Source: Gemmatimonadaceae bacterium
GTDB taxonomy: Bacteria; Gemmatimonadota; Gemmatimonadetes; Gemmatimonadales; Gemmatimonadaceae
Length of the DNA stretch: 64,000 nucleotides
NCBI GenBank assembly: GCA_035606695.1
Contig: DATNEW010000016.1
Coordinates: 62,001-126,000, forward strand
Direction: 5' to 3'
In this document: one piece after another, positions 1-8,600 of the stretch
Layout: each line of letters begins with the position of its first letter
Position numbering within the stretch: position 1 is the first letter of the stretch
Position numbers and translations under genes: made by a program
Notes under the pieces: generated by a model
The model's input: only the letters and a program-made list of their open reading frames with translations
The model's database searches: none
What the model was told of the DNA's origin: nothing

Positions 1-2187
1 ATTGCCGACGATCGAATGGAACGTCTGGCCGAAATCGTTGCTCGCCCAGACGTGCGGCGCGAAGTCGTTCTGACGGTGATTCTCGACGACGACGTACACC
101 GTCCCCGCATCGAACGCCGAGGGCACCACGCGGCTGACGAATGCGTCGCCCGGCGGGAAGTCCGGAATGTGGCTCGTGATGTTCGTCCAGTTCTTCTCGT
201 CCTTCGTCACCCAGACGCCGCCGTCCTCGGTGCCCGCATACATCAGGTTGCGCTGCTTCGGCGACTCGGCGATCGACACGATCGTCGGCCACTGCGACAT
301 GCCGTCGTCGCGCGAGATGTGAATGTCCGAGCCCTTGAGGCCCATCGTGACGATGGTGTCGCGATTGCCCTGCTTCGTGAGATCCGGGCTGATCGCCGTC
401 CACGAGTCGCCGCGATCGTGCGAGACGAACACGCGATTGCCGCCGACGAACAACGCCGTCGGGTCGTGCGCCGATTGCGCCACCGGCGTATCCCAGTGGA
501 AGCGGAACGTCTCGCCCTTCGCGACCGGCGTCGTGTTCATCGGCGTCGGACGAATCGACTTCGATTCACCCGTGACCTTGTTGCGGCGAATGAGGTTGCC
601 GTCCTGCGACTCACTGTACACGATGCGCGAGTCACGCTTGTCGGGCACCGCCTCGAAGCCGTCGCCGCCTTCGATCTGGAACCACTCATGATTGAAGATG
701 CCTTGCACCTGACGCGATTGGCTCGGTCCACACCAGTCGTAGTTGTCCTGCATGCCGCCGCACACGCCGTACGGCGTCGCCATGTCGTAGTTGACGTGAT
801 AGAACAATCCGACGGGAAGATTCTGCTGGAAGATCCAGGTCTTCGATCCGTCGTACGACTGATACACGCCGCCGTCGCCGCCGATGAGCAGATGGTCGGA
901 GTTGTTCGGATCGATCCAGATCGCGTGCGTGTCGTCGTGCGCGACCGTGTTCGCCGACATCTCCATCGTCTTTCCGGCGTCGGCGGTGACCGACATCTTC
1001 ACGCCGCCCTGATAGACCTTGTCCGGATTGTTCGGATCGATGCGCACCTGGCTGAAATACATCGGCCGCGGATTGTTCGACGAGACTTTGTGCCATGTCG
1101 CCCCACCGTCGTCGGAGCGGTAGAGGCCCGTCTCGCCGCCCGCATCATCCGCCGCGGCCGCGGCACCGCCGCCGCCTCGCCCACCACGACCACCGCGTCC
1201 ACCACGACCGCCGCCGCGACCACCCGCGGGCGGCGTTGCCGGCGGCGGACCGCCCGGTGGTGATGCGGTGCCCGCGCTGTCGGTGCCGTCGCCGCGCGTG
1301 GCACCAGCGGCCGTCACTGCGCCGCCGCCGCGACCCGCCGTCGGTCCCTCGATCGACGCGTACACGATATTTCCGTTGCGACGATACGCATCCAACCCGA
1401 TGCGGCCGAGCGGTCCACTCGGCAGCCCATTGCCCGTGAGTCGTGTCCAGTGGTCGCCGCCGTCCGTCGACTTCCAGATTCCGGAGCCCGGGCCGCCGCC
1501 GTTCATGCAGCATTCCGAGCGCATGCGCTGGTACGTCGATGCGTACAGCGTTTTTGGATCCGTCGCGGACATCACGAGATCGTTCGCCCCGGTTTCGTCG
1601 TTCACGTGCAGCACGCGCGTCCACGTGGTGCCGCCGTCCGTCGTCTTGTAGATGCCGCGATCGCCGCCCGCGCCGAAGAGCGGACCCGTCGCCGCCACCA
1701 GCACGACGTTGTCGTTCGCCGGATCGATGACGATGCGATTGATGTGCTTCGAATCCTTCAGCCCCATGTTCTGGAACGTCTTGCCGCCATCGGTCGATTT
1801 GAACACGCCGTCGCCCCACGAAGTGCTCTGGCGATTGTTCGATTCGCCGGTGCCGACCCAGATCACGTCGGGATTCTGCTGTGACACGGCGACGTCGCCG
1901 ATCGACATCAAGCCGTGGTCCTCGAAGATCGGCGTGAGGATCGCGCCGTTGCTGGTCGTCTTCCACACACCACCGTGCGCGGTGGCGACGTACCAGATCG
2001 CGGTGTTCTTCTCGTAGACCGCGAAGTCGGCGATGCGGCCCGACATGATCGCGGGGCCGATCGAGCGGAAATGGAGCTTGTCGAACTGGTGCGCGACCGG
2101 CGTCGCGCTCGACTGTGCGAATACGATACGCGCCGCGAACAGGAGAGCGGCGCCGAGCGGCAGGAGTTGCCGCGCGCGGGTCATCAT
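1..2187 (-). CDS. Secreted Asp-box (VPS10/sortilin-like) beta-propeller protein, 3' end beyond window
   Basis: The frame is open from the ATG at 2187 to the window edge (729 codons, no stop), so the C-terminus lies outside. Residues 1-24 form a signal peptide ending in VFA-Q, so the protein is exported. The mature part carries repeated Asp-box motifs (STDGGKTF, TTDGGTTW, STDGGDHW, SDDGGATW), typical of BNR/VPS10 propellers that are often annotated as glycosyl hydrolases in this phylum. A Gly/Arg-rich stretch (GGRGG units, about residues 321-345) interrupts the propeller. Two ATGs are adjacent: GGAGG at 2192-2196 lies 4 nt from the first (2187) and 7 nt from the second (2184), so the second may be the true start. 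Substrate cannot be told; a binding or scaffold role is as likely as hydrolysis. Confidence 0.85.
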   Translation of the reverse strand, partial: MMTRARQLLPLGAALLFAARIVFAQSSATPVAHQFDKLHFRSIGPAIMSGRIADFAVYEKNTAIWYVATAHGGVWKTTSNGAILTPIFEDHGLMSIGDVAVSQQNPDVIWVGTGESNNRQSTSWGDGVFKSTDGGKTFQNMGLKDSKHINRIVIDPANDNVVLVAATGPLFGAGGDRGIYKTTDGGTTWTRVLHVNDETGANDLVMSATDPKTLYASTYQRMRSECCMNGGGPGSGIWKSTDGGDHWTRLTGNGLPSGPLGRIGLDAYRRNGNIVYASIEGPTAGRGGGAVTAAGATRGDGTDSAGTASPPGGPPPATPPAGGRGGGRGGRGGRGGRGGGGAAAAADDAGGETGLYRSDDGGATWHKVSSNNPRPMYFSQVRIDPNNPDKVYQGGVKMSVTADAGKTMEMSANTVAHDDTHAIWIDPNNSDHLLIGGDGGVYQSYDGSKTWIFQQNLPVGLFYHVNYDMATPYGVCGGMQDNYDWCGPSQSRQVQGIFNHEWFQIEGGDGFEAVPDKRDSRIVYSESQDGNLIRRNKVTGESKSIRPTPMNTTPVAKGETFRFHWDTPVAQSAHDPTALFVGGNRVFVSHDRGDSWTAISPDLTKQGNRDTIVTMGLKGSDIHISRDDGMSQWPTIVSIAESPKQRNLMYAGTEDGGVWVTKDEKNWTNITSHIPDFPPGDAFVSRVVPSAFDAGTVYVVVENHRQNDFAPHVWASNDFGQTFHSIVGN

Positions 2188-2278
2188 TGAGCCTCCGAGC
2201 GCTCGAGGTAATAAGGCGGGGTGATCTTACCTCGCGGAGGCCGGGTTGTCACGGTGATCGGGGCGTTGACGGCGCAGA

Positions 2279-2400
2279 AGAGCGAGTGGAAACGGCGAAT
2301 GGAAACGGCGAGTGGAAGAATCGCCTGGGCGCTGTTTCCACTCGCTCGTTCCATTCGCCCCTTCCACTCGCGGTTTCCATTCGGTTTTTCCGTTCGCCGT
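2279..2400. repeat. Family D palindromic repeat
   Basis: The 325-base gap 2188-2512 is mostly this element. The left arm has units such as GAGTGGAAACGGCGAATGG; the right arm has the inverted forms TTCCACTCGCGGTTTCCATT. The arms could fold into a long imperfect hairpin between the divergent propeller and kinase genes. The rest of the gap shows no gene. A short AT-rich stretch (CTATATAGAG, about 2450) lies before the kinase and could be part of its promoter, but no convincing -35/-10 pair is seen. Confidence 0.7.
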
Positions 2401-2512
2401 CCCGCAAATGCCCGCAGATGCTCGTTGCATGATTACGCCACGTCAGTCTATATAGAGCGACTCCGGCCGACGGCGGCCGCCAGAGCCCCACCTTTCTCTG
2501 CCGTACCCGCCG

Positions 2513-5215
2513 GTGTCCGACGAAACCGCCAAGCTCGACGCCAATAGCGCGTCCTACGGACCACCGCGCATCCCCGCGCCGCTCGTAGCGGCGTTCCAGG
2601 AGCGATACGAGATCCTGCGCGAGACTGGCCGCGGCGCATCGGCCATCGTCTATCTCGCGCGCGATCTCAAGCACGATCGCCTCGTTGCGATCAAGACGCT
2701 GAATCCCGACGTCGGCTCGGTGGCCGGCGAACGCTTCCTGCGCGAAATCCAGGTCTCCGCCGGGATGCAGCATCCGCACATTCTGCCGACGTACGACTCC
2801 GGCGTCGCCGACGGCCGCCTGTTCTTCGTCATGCCGTTCGTCGACGGCGGTTCGCTGCGCCAGCGACTCGACGCCGAGCCCCAGATGCCGATCGTCGAAG
2901 CGCTGCAGTGCGCGCACGACATCGCGCTCGCGCTCTCGTTCGCGCACGACCAGGGCGTGATCCACCGCGACGTCAAGCCCGAGAACATCATGTTCTACCA
3001 CGGGCACGCGTGTCTCGCGGATTTCGGTGTCGCGCGCGTGATGCAGGAGCTCGACATGCGCGTCACCGGCCACGGAATGATCGTTGGCACGCCGGCGTAC
3101 ATGAGCCCCGAGCAGCTCACCGACAACGGATACGACGGGCGCAGCGACGTCTACTCGCTCGCCTGCGTGCTTTACGAGATGATCGCGGGCGAGCACGCCT
3201 TCTCGGCCACGACGCCGCGCGAGCTGCTGCACAAGCGGCTGCGCACGCCGCCCGAGCCGATTCACAAGCATCGCGCCGACGTGCCGCCGTTCGTCGACGA
3301 CCTGTTGCTGCGCGCGCTCGCCGCATCGCCGCATGCACGCTTTCCAGACGCCGGCGCCTTCGCCGAAGCGATCGAGTTCGTCATTCGCGATCTCACGGCG
3401 CCGCCCAAGCGAACCTCCGCGCCGAAGCGCGCGCTCGAGAGCGTGCCGAAGCATCCGCTCGCGTGGGCGGGATCGGCGGTGGCGCTCATCGCGCTGGTCG
3501 CCCTCGCGGCGATGGCCGCAACGCCGCTCGGCGATGCCGTGCGCGGCCGCTCGAACGGCGCGGGATCACCGGGCAACAGCCGCACGGCGCACGAGGCGCT
3601 TCGCCTGGCCCAGTCGCTCGAGCTCGAGCGGCGCGTGGACGGCGACGCATTCCGTCTCGCGACGGCGCGCCTCGCGGCGAATCGAACGCAGCTGCACGGC
3701 CGCGACTCGCTCTTCGCCGACGCGTTGATCGCGCTCGGCAACTCCGCATACCCGCGTGCGTGCGCGAGCTTCGATCGCATGCGCGCGTCCGATTCGCTCG
3801 ATGCCATGGCGTGGTACGGCATTGGCGACTGTCTCGCGCTCGATTCGGTCGTCGTCGCCGATGCGTCGAGTCCGTCGCGTTATCGCTTCCGCACGAGTTG
3901 GGACGGCGCCGCGCGCGCGTACATGCGCGCCGCGACCATCGATCCGTCGATGCATCGTTCGCTGCCTTTCGGCACGATTTCGAATCTTCTCGTCACGTCC
4001 GCCATTCAGGTTCGCGCTGGACGCTCGGAGGCGAGTCCCGCGCTGGCGTACGCGGCGCATCCGTCGCTGAGCGGCGACAGTGTGGTGTTCATTCCATACA
4101 CCATCGCCGACTTCGGAGCCGCCAGGCCCGGGGTGTTGGCGCCGACCTTCAGCGATGCACTGCAACGAAATCGCGAAACCTTGCTGGCGTTCGCGAGACA
4201 GTGGTCTACGGCGGTGCCGAACAACGCAGACGCGTACGAGGCACTCGCGACGGCGTATGAAGCACGCGGCGAGATCGCGGTCACGGGAGACGGCGCGGAG
4301 GCGGCGCTCGCGCGTGCCCGCACGCTCGCGGCGAGCGACCGACAGAAGTTGCGACTCGCCGCGGTGAGCGTGCGGCTGCGTCTCAAACGCGAGGACATCG
4401 AGGGCGCGCAGTCACTCGCCGATTCCGTGTTACGCGCGACGGCGGGCCACGTCGTGGACGCGGACGATGCCGATCGGCTGGCTGGACTGGCGGCGCTGGT
4501 CGGCCAGCTCAATCGCGCCGCGCAGCTCAACACCATCGCGACGTCGGAATACGATGCGTCGCGCGGGATCGCGCCGCCGCTCAACGCCGCGGGGAGTCGT
4601 CTGCTGCTGCGCGCCGCCGCCGGTGTGTGCGACGACTCGCTGACCACGCTGCGCGGCGATGTCGATCGATTGCTCGACAGCTACGCGCAGCCGTCGAAGC
4701 GCGCGGAGATTCTGCACGAGGTGACGTGGCGTTCCGCATCGCTCTCGGTTCCGTGCCCGGGTGCCGTCGGCGCGCGCGCGGTCGCCGATCTCACCGAGCG
4801 AACCGCCCTCGAGCGCGCGCAGCGGGCGGCGGGCAGCGGCGACGCGCGTCGCGCGCGGCTGCTGCTCGACACGGCAGCGATCGTGCGCAGCGTTGCGCTT
4901 CCCGGTGACATTTCGCTCGATCAAACCGTCCAGCAAGCGGCGTTGCGCTCGAGGCTCAGCGACACCGGTGCGGCGGTCGCGGAGCTCGACCGCGTGTTGA
5001 ACGCCTTGCCGACGCTCGGGCCCTGGTCGGTGCGAGAGCCGGCGCAGGCGGCGGCGGTCGGCCGCGCGTTGGCGTTTCGTGCCGAGCTGGCGGCCAGGCG
5101 CGGTGACCCGGCGGAGGCGCGCCGGCGTGCGCGCGAAGTGCTGGTGCTCTGGCAGCATGCGGACGGCGCGCTCGCGCCGACGCTTGCCCGGATGCGCGGT
5201 TTGGCGTCGCAGTGA
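2513..5215 (+). CDS. Transmembrane Ser/Thr protein kinase with periplasmic TPR-like domain
   Basis: A Hanks-type kinase of 900 residues. The N-terminal kinase domain (about 32-290) has the glycine loop GRGASA (39-44), the ATP-binding lysine K61 (AIKTL), the catalytic loop HRDVKPEN (151-158), DFG (170-172) and MSPE (197-200), so it looks active. A single membrane helix (about 317-336) separates it from about 560 residues of Ala/Leu/Arg-rich helical repeats resembling TPR, expected outside the cytoplasm. This is the bacterial kinase-TM-sensor layout, with repeats instead of PASTA. The start is GTG at 2513; no strong Shine-Dalgarno sequence precedes it, so the exact start is uncertain. The substrate is unknown. 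Confidence 0.93.
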   Translation: MSDETAKLDANSASYGPPRIPAPLVAAFQERYEILRETGRGASAIVYLARDLKHDRLVAIKTLNPDVGSVAGERFLREIQVSAGMQHPHILPTYDSGVADGRLFFVMPFVDGGSLRQRLDAEPQMPIVEALQCAHDIALALSFAHDQGVIHRDVKPENIMFYHGHACLADFGVARVMQELDMRVTGHGMIVGTPAYMSPEQLTDNGYDGRSDVYSLACVLYEMIAGEHAFSATTPRELLHKRLRTPPEPIHKHRADVPPFVDDLLLRALAASPHARFPDAGAFAEAIEFVIRDLTAPPKRTSAPKRALESVPKHPLAWAGSAVALIALVALAAMAATPLGDAVRGRSNGAGSPGNSRTAHEALRLAQSLELERRVDGDAFRLATARLAANRTQLHGRDSLFADALIALGNSAYPRACASFDRMRASDSLDAMAWYGIGDCLALDSVVVADASSPSRYRFRTSWDGAARAYMRAATIDPSMHRSLPFGTISNLLVTSAIQVRAGRSEASPALAYAAHPSLSGDSVVFIPYTIADFGAARPGVLAPTFSDALQRNRETLLAFARQWSTAVPNNADAYEALATAYEARGEIAVTGDGAEAALARARTLAASDRQKLRLAAVSVRLRLKREDIEGAQSLADSVLRATAGHVVDADDADRLAGLAALVGQLNRAAQLNTIATSEYDASRGIAPPLNAAGSRLLLRAAAGVCDDSLTTLRGDVDRLLDSYAQPSKRAEILHEVTWRSASLSVPCPGAVGARAVADLTERTALERAQRAAGSGDARRARLLLDTAAIVRSVALPGDISLDQTVQQAALRSRLSDTGAAVAELDRVLNALPTLGPWSVREPAQAAAVGRALAFRAELAARRGDPAEARRRAREVLVLWQHADGALAPTLARMRGLASQ

Positions 5216-5286
5216 GCAGTCGCTGGTCCGCAGGTCCTTCCCCTCGTTAAAGTTTCGTAACAACATCACAATCGAAAGGAGTTCAC

Positions 5287-6057
5287 GTGACGCGACCTTC
5301 AGCAACGCGCGCCGGAGCGCGTCGCGCGGCGCTTGCGCTGGCGGGTACCGCGCTTGCCGCAATTGCCGCATGCGGTGGTTCGGACCGACAAAAGAGTGAC
5401 AGCGGCAAAGCGCCGGTGGCGGCGCTCGCAAACGCGAATGCGAGTGCGAACGCCGCGCCGGCCGCACTGCCCGGCGCCCTGTCGAAGCCCATCGACCAGA
5501 TGAGCGGCGACGAGCTGTATGGCTTCGTGCATCGCCTCAACTTCGTCGGCGGCAACGAGCGCCAGCGGCGTTGCCGTGGACGGGCCGAGTGCCGCGGGCG
5601 TCCGTCGCGGTTCACGAGTCTGCGCGTGGACGCGGTCGACGCGCAGGATTCGTTGAGCGCCGCCGCGACGCCGGCCTACGGCGTCGTCGCCGCGCGGACG
5701 TTGAATCACGGGCAGGATGTGGACACGATGTACAACACCCGTCCCGGCGCCTATGAGTATTATCTCATCGTGCTGCCGGGCACCGGCGGCTCGGCGACAT
5801 GGCGGCTCGAGGAGCTGACGACGACGAATGGGGCACGCGCGCACCGCAGCGTGGCGACGGGCCGGTTCAAGGAGTGCGGGCACAAGTTCGTGCGCGGCGC
5901 GCGCGCCGATTTCAAGTCGTGCACGGAGGCGGCGGCAGCCGTCCAGCCGGCCGCCTTCTCGCGCACGGCGCCGATGCAGACGGACGGTGAATCGCCGATC
6001 TGGATTTCGTGCGCGCTTGGATGTTGTACGGCGGATCCGCCGGATACGATCGGTTGA
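5287..6057 (+). CDS. Predicted lipoprotein, first of an overlapping pair
   Basis: 256 residues. The GTG start at 5287 is preceded by AGGAG (5276-5280). A signal peptide ends in a lipobox AIAAC with the lipidated cysteine at C29, followed by a low-complexity Ala/Asn linker. The mature part has several cysteines (CRGRAEC, ECGHKF, CTEAAAA, SCALGCC) that could pair in the periplasm. I do not recognise a functional family. The stop overlaps the start of the next lipoprotein gene by one base (TGATG), so the two are probably co-translated. Confidence 0.75.
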   Translation: MTRPSATRAGARRAALALAGTALAAIAACGGSDRQKSDSGKAPVAALANANASANAAPAALPGALSKPIDQMSGDELYGFVHRLNFVGGNERQRRCRGRAECRGRPSRFTSLRVDAVDAQDSLSAAATPAYGVVAARTLNHGQDVDTMYNTRPGAYEYYLIVLPGTGGSATWRLEELTTTNGARAHRSVATGRFKECGHKFVRGARADFKSCTEAAAAVQPAAFSRTAPMQTDGESPIWISCALGCCTADPPDTIG

Positions 6058-6626
6058 TGCGACTTCAAGTGCGCTTCAACGCGTCGATTGCCGGGATGAT
6101 CGTGCTCGCGGTGGGTGCAATGGCCTGCCGTCGGGACGCTGATGCAGTGAAGACGAACGCGCCGACGGATACCGCGGTCGTGTCGCCGTCCGGCGTTGGG
6201 GCCACGGCGAGTCATGTCGGCCTGCGCTACGATTCACTGCCCGCGGGGTTCACGTACAAGGGTGGTTCGCTCATTCCGCCCTCGCCGAACGGTCCAGCGG
6301 GCGAGTACGGCTTTTCGCACGTGGTGACTCCGCGCGGCGAGATGATCTGGCTCGACACGATCGGCGCGGCGTCGGGCCGCGCGGCGCCGTCGCGGATCGT
6401 ACGCGCCGAGCTGTCGATTCCGCCGCTGGCAGCGGATGAGCGCGTGTTCATGGCGTCGTGTGACGCGGGCGGAACGCTCGATCCGCTGATCGTCGCGATC
6501 GTGGTGAATGAGCCGAACGTGTCGCGGTTCAGCAAGGTGAGACAGGCGTGGCGCGCTGATGTGCGTGCGGGGCGGTTCGAGGTCATCCCGGTCAACGGCG
6601 TGGTGTGCGAGGATCCGGGCTCCTAG
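6057..6626 (+). CDS. Predicted lipoprotein, second of the pair
   Basis: 189 residues from the ATG at 6057. An upstream in-frame ATG at 6009 would lie inside the preceding gene and would bury the signal peptide, so 6057 is preferred. The N-terminus has a hydrophobic core and the lipobox VGAMAC (C24), predicting outer- or inner-membrane anchoring. The mature domain begins with a Thr/Pro/Ala-rich linker and has no motif I can assign to a family. Coupling to the previous lipoprotein suggests the two work together. Confidence 0.75.
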   Translation: MRLQVRFNASIAGMIVLAVGAMACRRDADAVKTNAPTDTAVVSPSGVGATASHVGLRYDSLPAGFTYKGGSLIPPSPNGPAGEYGFSHVVTPRGEMIWLDTIGAASGRAAPSRIVRAELSIPPLAADERVFMASCDAGGTLDPLIVAIVVNEPNVSRFSKVRQAWRADVRAGRFEVIPVNGVVCEDPGS

Positions 6627-6672
6627 GTCCGCGCAGAGCGGGTTGCCCGAGGAGTTCCCAAAAAAGACATTC

Positions 6673-6800
6673 CCACGGACTGGCACGGCGACGACCACGG
6701 ATAGGCGCGGAGACGGCGGTGCCAGTCAACGTCAGTCAACGGCGGTTAACGCCGTCTCCGTGCCTGTCCGTTGTCGTCGCGGTTCACAGTCCGTGCTGGT
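6673..6800. repeat. Family A nested palindrome, copy A1 (short form)
   Basis: The left arm starts CCACGGAC and carries GGCGCGGAGACGGCG; the right arm carries CGCCGTCTCCGTGCCTGTCC and ends near CCGTGCTGG. This copy lacks the inner CCCTCGGGA hairpin present in the longer copies. It begins 47 bp after the stop codon of the second lipoprotein gene. Confidence 0.75.
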
Positions 6801-6833
6801 TTCTTTCTTCGCGGCGATCTGGAGTCATCCCCC

Positions 6834-6862
6834 TTGACAGTTCTCTTATTTCGTCGTATTAT
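6834..6862 (+). promoter_or_regulatory. Near-consensus sigma-70 promoter
   Basis: TTGACA (6834-6839) and TATTAT (6857-6862) are separated by exactly 17 bases. This is the best promoter match seen in the window. Transcription would begin near 6869. A small hairpin (CCTCGC/GCGAGG, about 6870-6890) sits at the predicted 5' end of the transcript. Confidence 0.75.
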
Positions 6863-6912
6863 CTGCGCCCCTCGCAAATCGTCGCGAGGGAATTTCCTCA
6901 GACCGTGACTCC

Positions 6913-7059
6913 ATGATGACCACCGACACCCTCTCTCTCGAACGCACGCGACAGCCGGAGATGTTTCCGCTCGTCGCGCGGACGAACGCGGCCGTCGGTC
7001 GAGATTCGTGGCTGACGCGCCCACATGATGCAGACTCGCTCGGAGGTTCGACGCCGTAA
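6913..7059 (+). CDS. Possible 48-residue peptide, or part of a small RNA
   Basis: The frame starts ATGATG at 6913, about 44 bases after the predicted transcription start, and ends TAA at 7057-7059. It lies between a strong promoter (6834-6862) and a strong terminator (7089-7124). The peptide is polar, with no signal peptide or membrane segment (begins MMTTDTLSLERTRQ). No Shine-Dalgarno sequence is visible at the usual distance, so the unit may instead be a non-coding RNA of about 260 nt. I recognise no family. Transcription is better supported than translation. Confidence 0.35.
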   Translation: MMTTDTLSLERTRQPEMFPLVARTNAAVGRDSWLTRPHDADSLGGSTP

Positions 7060-7088
7060 GGCTCGCTCCGTTGCCCGTTGGACTCTCC

Positions 7089-7128
7089 AACGCCCCGTCT
7101 GCGCCACGTGCCGGACGGGGCGTTTCGT
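7089..7128 (+). terminator. Intrinsic terminator of the small transcription unit
   Basis: The stem AACGCCCCGTC (7089-7099) pairs with GACGGGGCGTT (7114-7124) and is followed by a short T run. It closes the unit that begins at 6834. Between it and the next gene at 7345 there is a further GC hairpin (about 7170-7200) but no supported gene. Confidence 0.8.
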
Positions 7129-7344
7129 ATGTGCACTCGCTGGATCGAACCACTGAACAGAACATGGTGCGGCGCGTATGGGCTTTTGCCGCGCGCCGCC
7201 GGGACGCGTAGCTCAAGACTGTAGCAACTCTCGAGAGCGCGACGCCGCCGCACGATCATCCCATGGGCCGAAAGCCGGGACCGTGCGGGCACACGGCGTC
7301 GAGGTGCGGGTGCAAATCCCGCCGCCCCGGTATCCTTTCTCTGC

Positions 7345-8025
7345 ATGACACTGAACTACGCGCTCGATCTCGTCGGCGTCGCGGTGTTCGCGATCTCAGG
7401 CGCGCTCGCCGCCGGCCGCAAACGTCTCGACGTCCTCGGCGTCGTGGTGCTGGGGCTGGTCACGGCGGTCGGCGGCGGGACGATTCGCGACGTACTGCTG
7501 GCGCGACATCCGATTTTCTGGCTCGCCGATCCGGCGTACGTGATCGTGATCGTCGCGGCGGCGCTGTTCACGATTGCCTACGTGCGCTGGCGGCCGCCGC
7601 CGGCAGGCACGCTGCTTTACGCCGACGCCATCGGACTCGCGATGTTCAGTCTCACCGGCGCACAGATCGCTGAACGCGCGGGATTGCCGGCGGTTGCGTG
7701 CGTTGTGCTCGGGACGATCACGGGCTCGGCAGGCGGAGCCGTACGCGACGTGCTCAGCGCCGAGATTCCGCTCGTGCTCAAGCGAGGAAATCTGTACGCC
7801 AGCGCCGCGATCCTCGGCACGTCGCTCTACTTTGTACTGCTCGCGCTCGGTGCGGGGCGCGGCGTCGCGACGTGGGGCGGGATGATCGTCGTCGCCGCGG
7901 TGAGACTAGCCTCGATCGCCTTTGGGCTCCAGCTTCCAGTATTCGCATTGGAGGGCGACGGCGTTCCGATCGTCTCGGATAGTTCCGCGAGACGGGATCG
8001 AACGTCCCGGCCCGGGAGTTCGTAA
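7345..8025 (+). CDS. TRIC/UPF0126-type membrane channel (YicG/YadS family)
   Basis: 226 residues with about six or seven hydrophobic segments arranged as two similar halves. The halves have matching glycine-rich motifs (TAVGGGTIRDVLL near residue 45 and ITGSAGGAVRDVLS near 130), the signature of the trimeric TRIC-like family. Bacterial members conduct small cations, and some are described as glycine transporters. The C-terminal tail is polar and may extend past the family core. The gene has no close partner upstream. Specificity cannot be read from the sequence. Confidence 0.88.
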   Translation: MTLNYALDLVGVAVFAISGALAAGRKRLDVLGVVVLGLVTAVGGGTIRDVLLARHPIFWLADPAYVIVIVAAALFTIAYVRWRPPPAGTLLYADAIGLAMFSLTGAQIAERAGLPAVACVVLGTITGSAGGAVRDVLSAEIPLVLKRGNLYASAAILGTSLYFVLLALGAGRGVATWGGMIVVAAVRLASIAFGLQLPVFALEGDGVPIVSDSSARRDRTSRPGSS

Positions 8026-8107
8026 GCCAATGCGAACGATGCAAACGATGCAGTCGATGGAGACGTCGCAGCGGACACACGAATCACCCTCAGCCCAAAC
8101 TTCCGGT

Positions 8108-8578
8108 ATGACGAACAGCAAACTCGCTCGCTCGGTGGTGGTGGCCCTCGGACTCGCGGCGCTCGGCGCCTGTCACTCGGGAAGCAGCAGCTCAGCTCCC
8201 GCACCGGCCGGAGCGCCGAACACCCCGGCGAATCCGTCCAACTCGGCCGCGCGGCGCGGACTGCCGAATGGCGTCACGGCGTTGATGGTCGCCGAGGGCG
8301 ACTCGCTTTTCCATGTGCGTAATTGCAAGAACTGTCATGGGGCCGACGCGCACGGCGCCGCGAACGGCCCGAACCTGACGACCGGCAACTTCATGCACTC
8401 GGACGGCAGCTACAACGGCATTCTCGGAACGATCACGAGCGGCGTGCCCGTGGCGGAGATCAAGGATCCGGCGCATCGGATCGCGATGCCGGCGCGCGGC
8501 GGCACGCGGCCGACGCCGCTCACCGACGATCAACTGCGCGCGCTTGCCGCGTACGTGTATTCGCTGAACCACCAGTAG
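8108..8578 (+). CDS. Cytochrome c lipoprotein
   Basis: 156 residues from the ATG at 8108; an earlier in-frame ATG at 7922 would overlap the channel gene and hide the signal peptide. The lipobox LGAC puts the lipidated cysteine at C22. After a Pro/Ala/Ser linker comes one haem c motif, CKNCH (C73, C76, H77), and a later AMPARGG that could supply the axial methionine. It is a class I monohaem cytochrome anchored in a membrane and facing the periplasm, an electron carrier. Its redox partner is not obvious from the neighbours. Confidence 0.88.
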   Translation: MTNSKLARSVVVALGLAALGACHSGSSSSAPAPAGAPNTPANPSNSAARRGLPNGVTALMVAEGDSLFHVRNCKNCHGADAHGAANGPNLTTGNFMHSDGSYNGILGTITSGVPVAEIKDPAHRIAMPARGGTRPTPLTDDQLRALAAYVYSLNHQ

Positions 8579-8600
8579 CATGTCCAGTAGCATGTAGCGA

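Noticed and set aside
5287..6057. Frameshift in the first lipoprotein gene
   Set aside because: The Arg/Cys-rich segment near residue 95 looks odd but the frame is continuous and similar Cys motifs recur along the protein.
6869..7130. tmRNA or 6S RNA as identity of the small transcription unit
   Set aside because: No tag-peptide frame with Ala-Ala end, no tRNA-like ends, and no recognisable 6S bubble.
7306..7322. tRNA T-arm-like or cobalamin-riboswitch-like sequence (GCGGG-TGCAAAT-CCCGC)
   Set aside because: No pairing acceptor strand, D-arm or anticodon arm at the right distance, and none of the other B12 riboswitch blocks are present.
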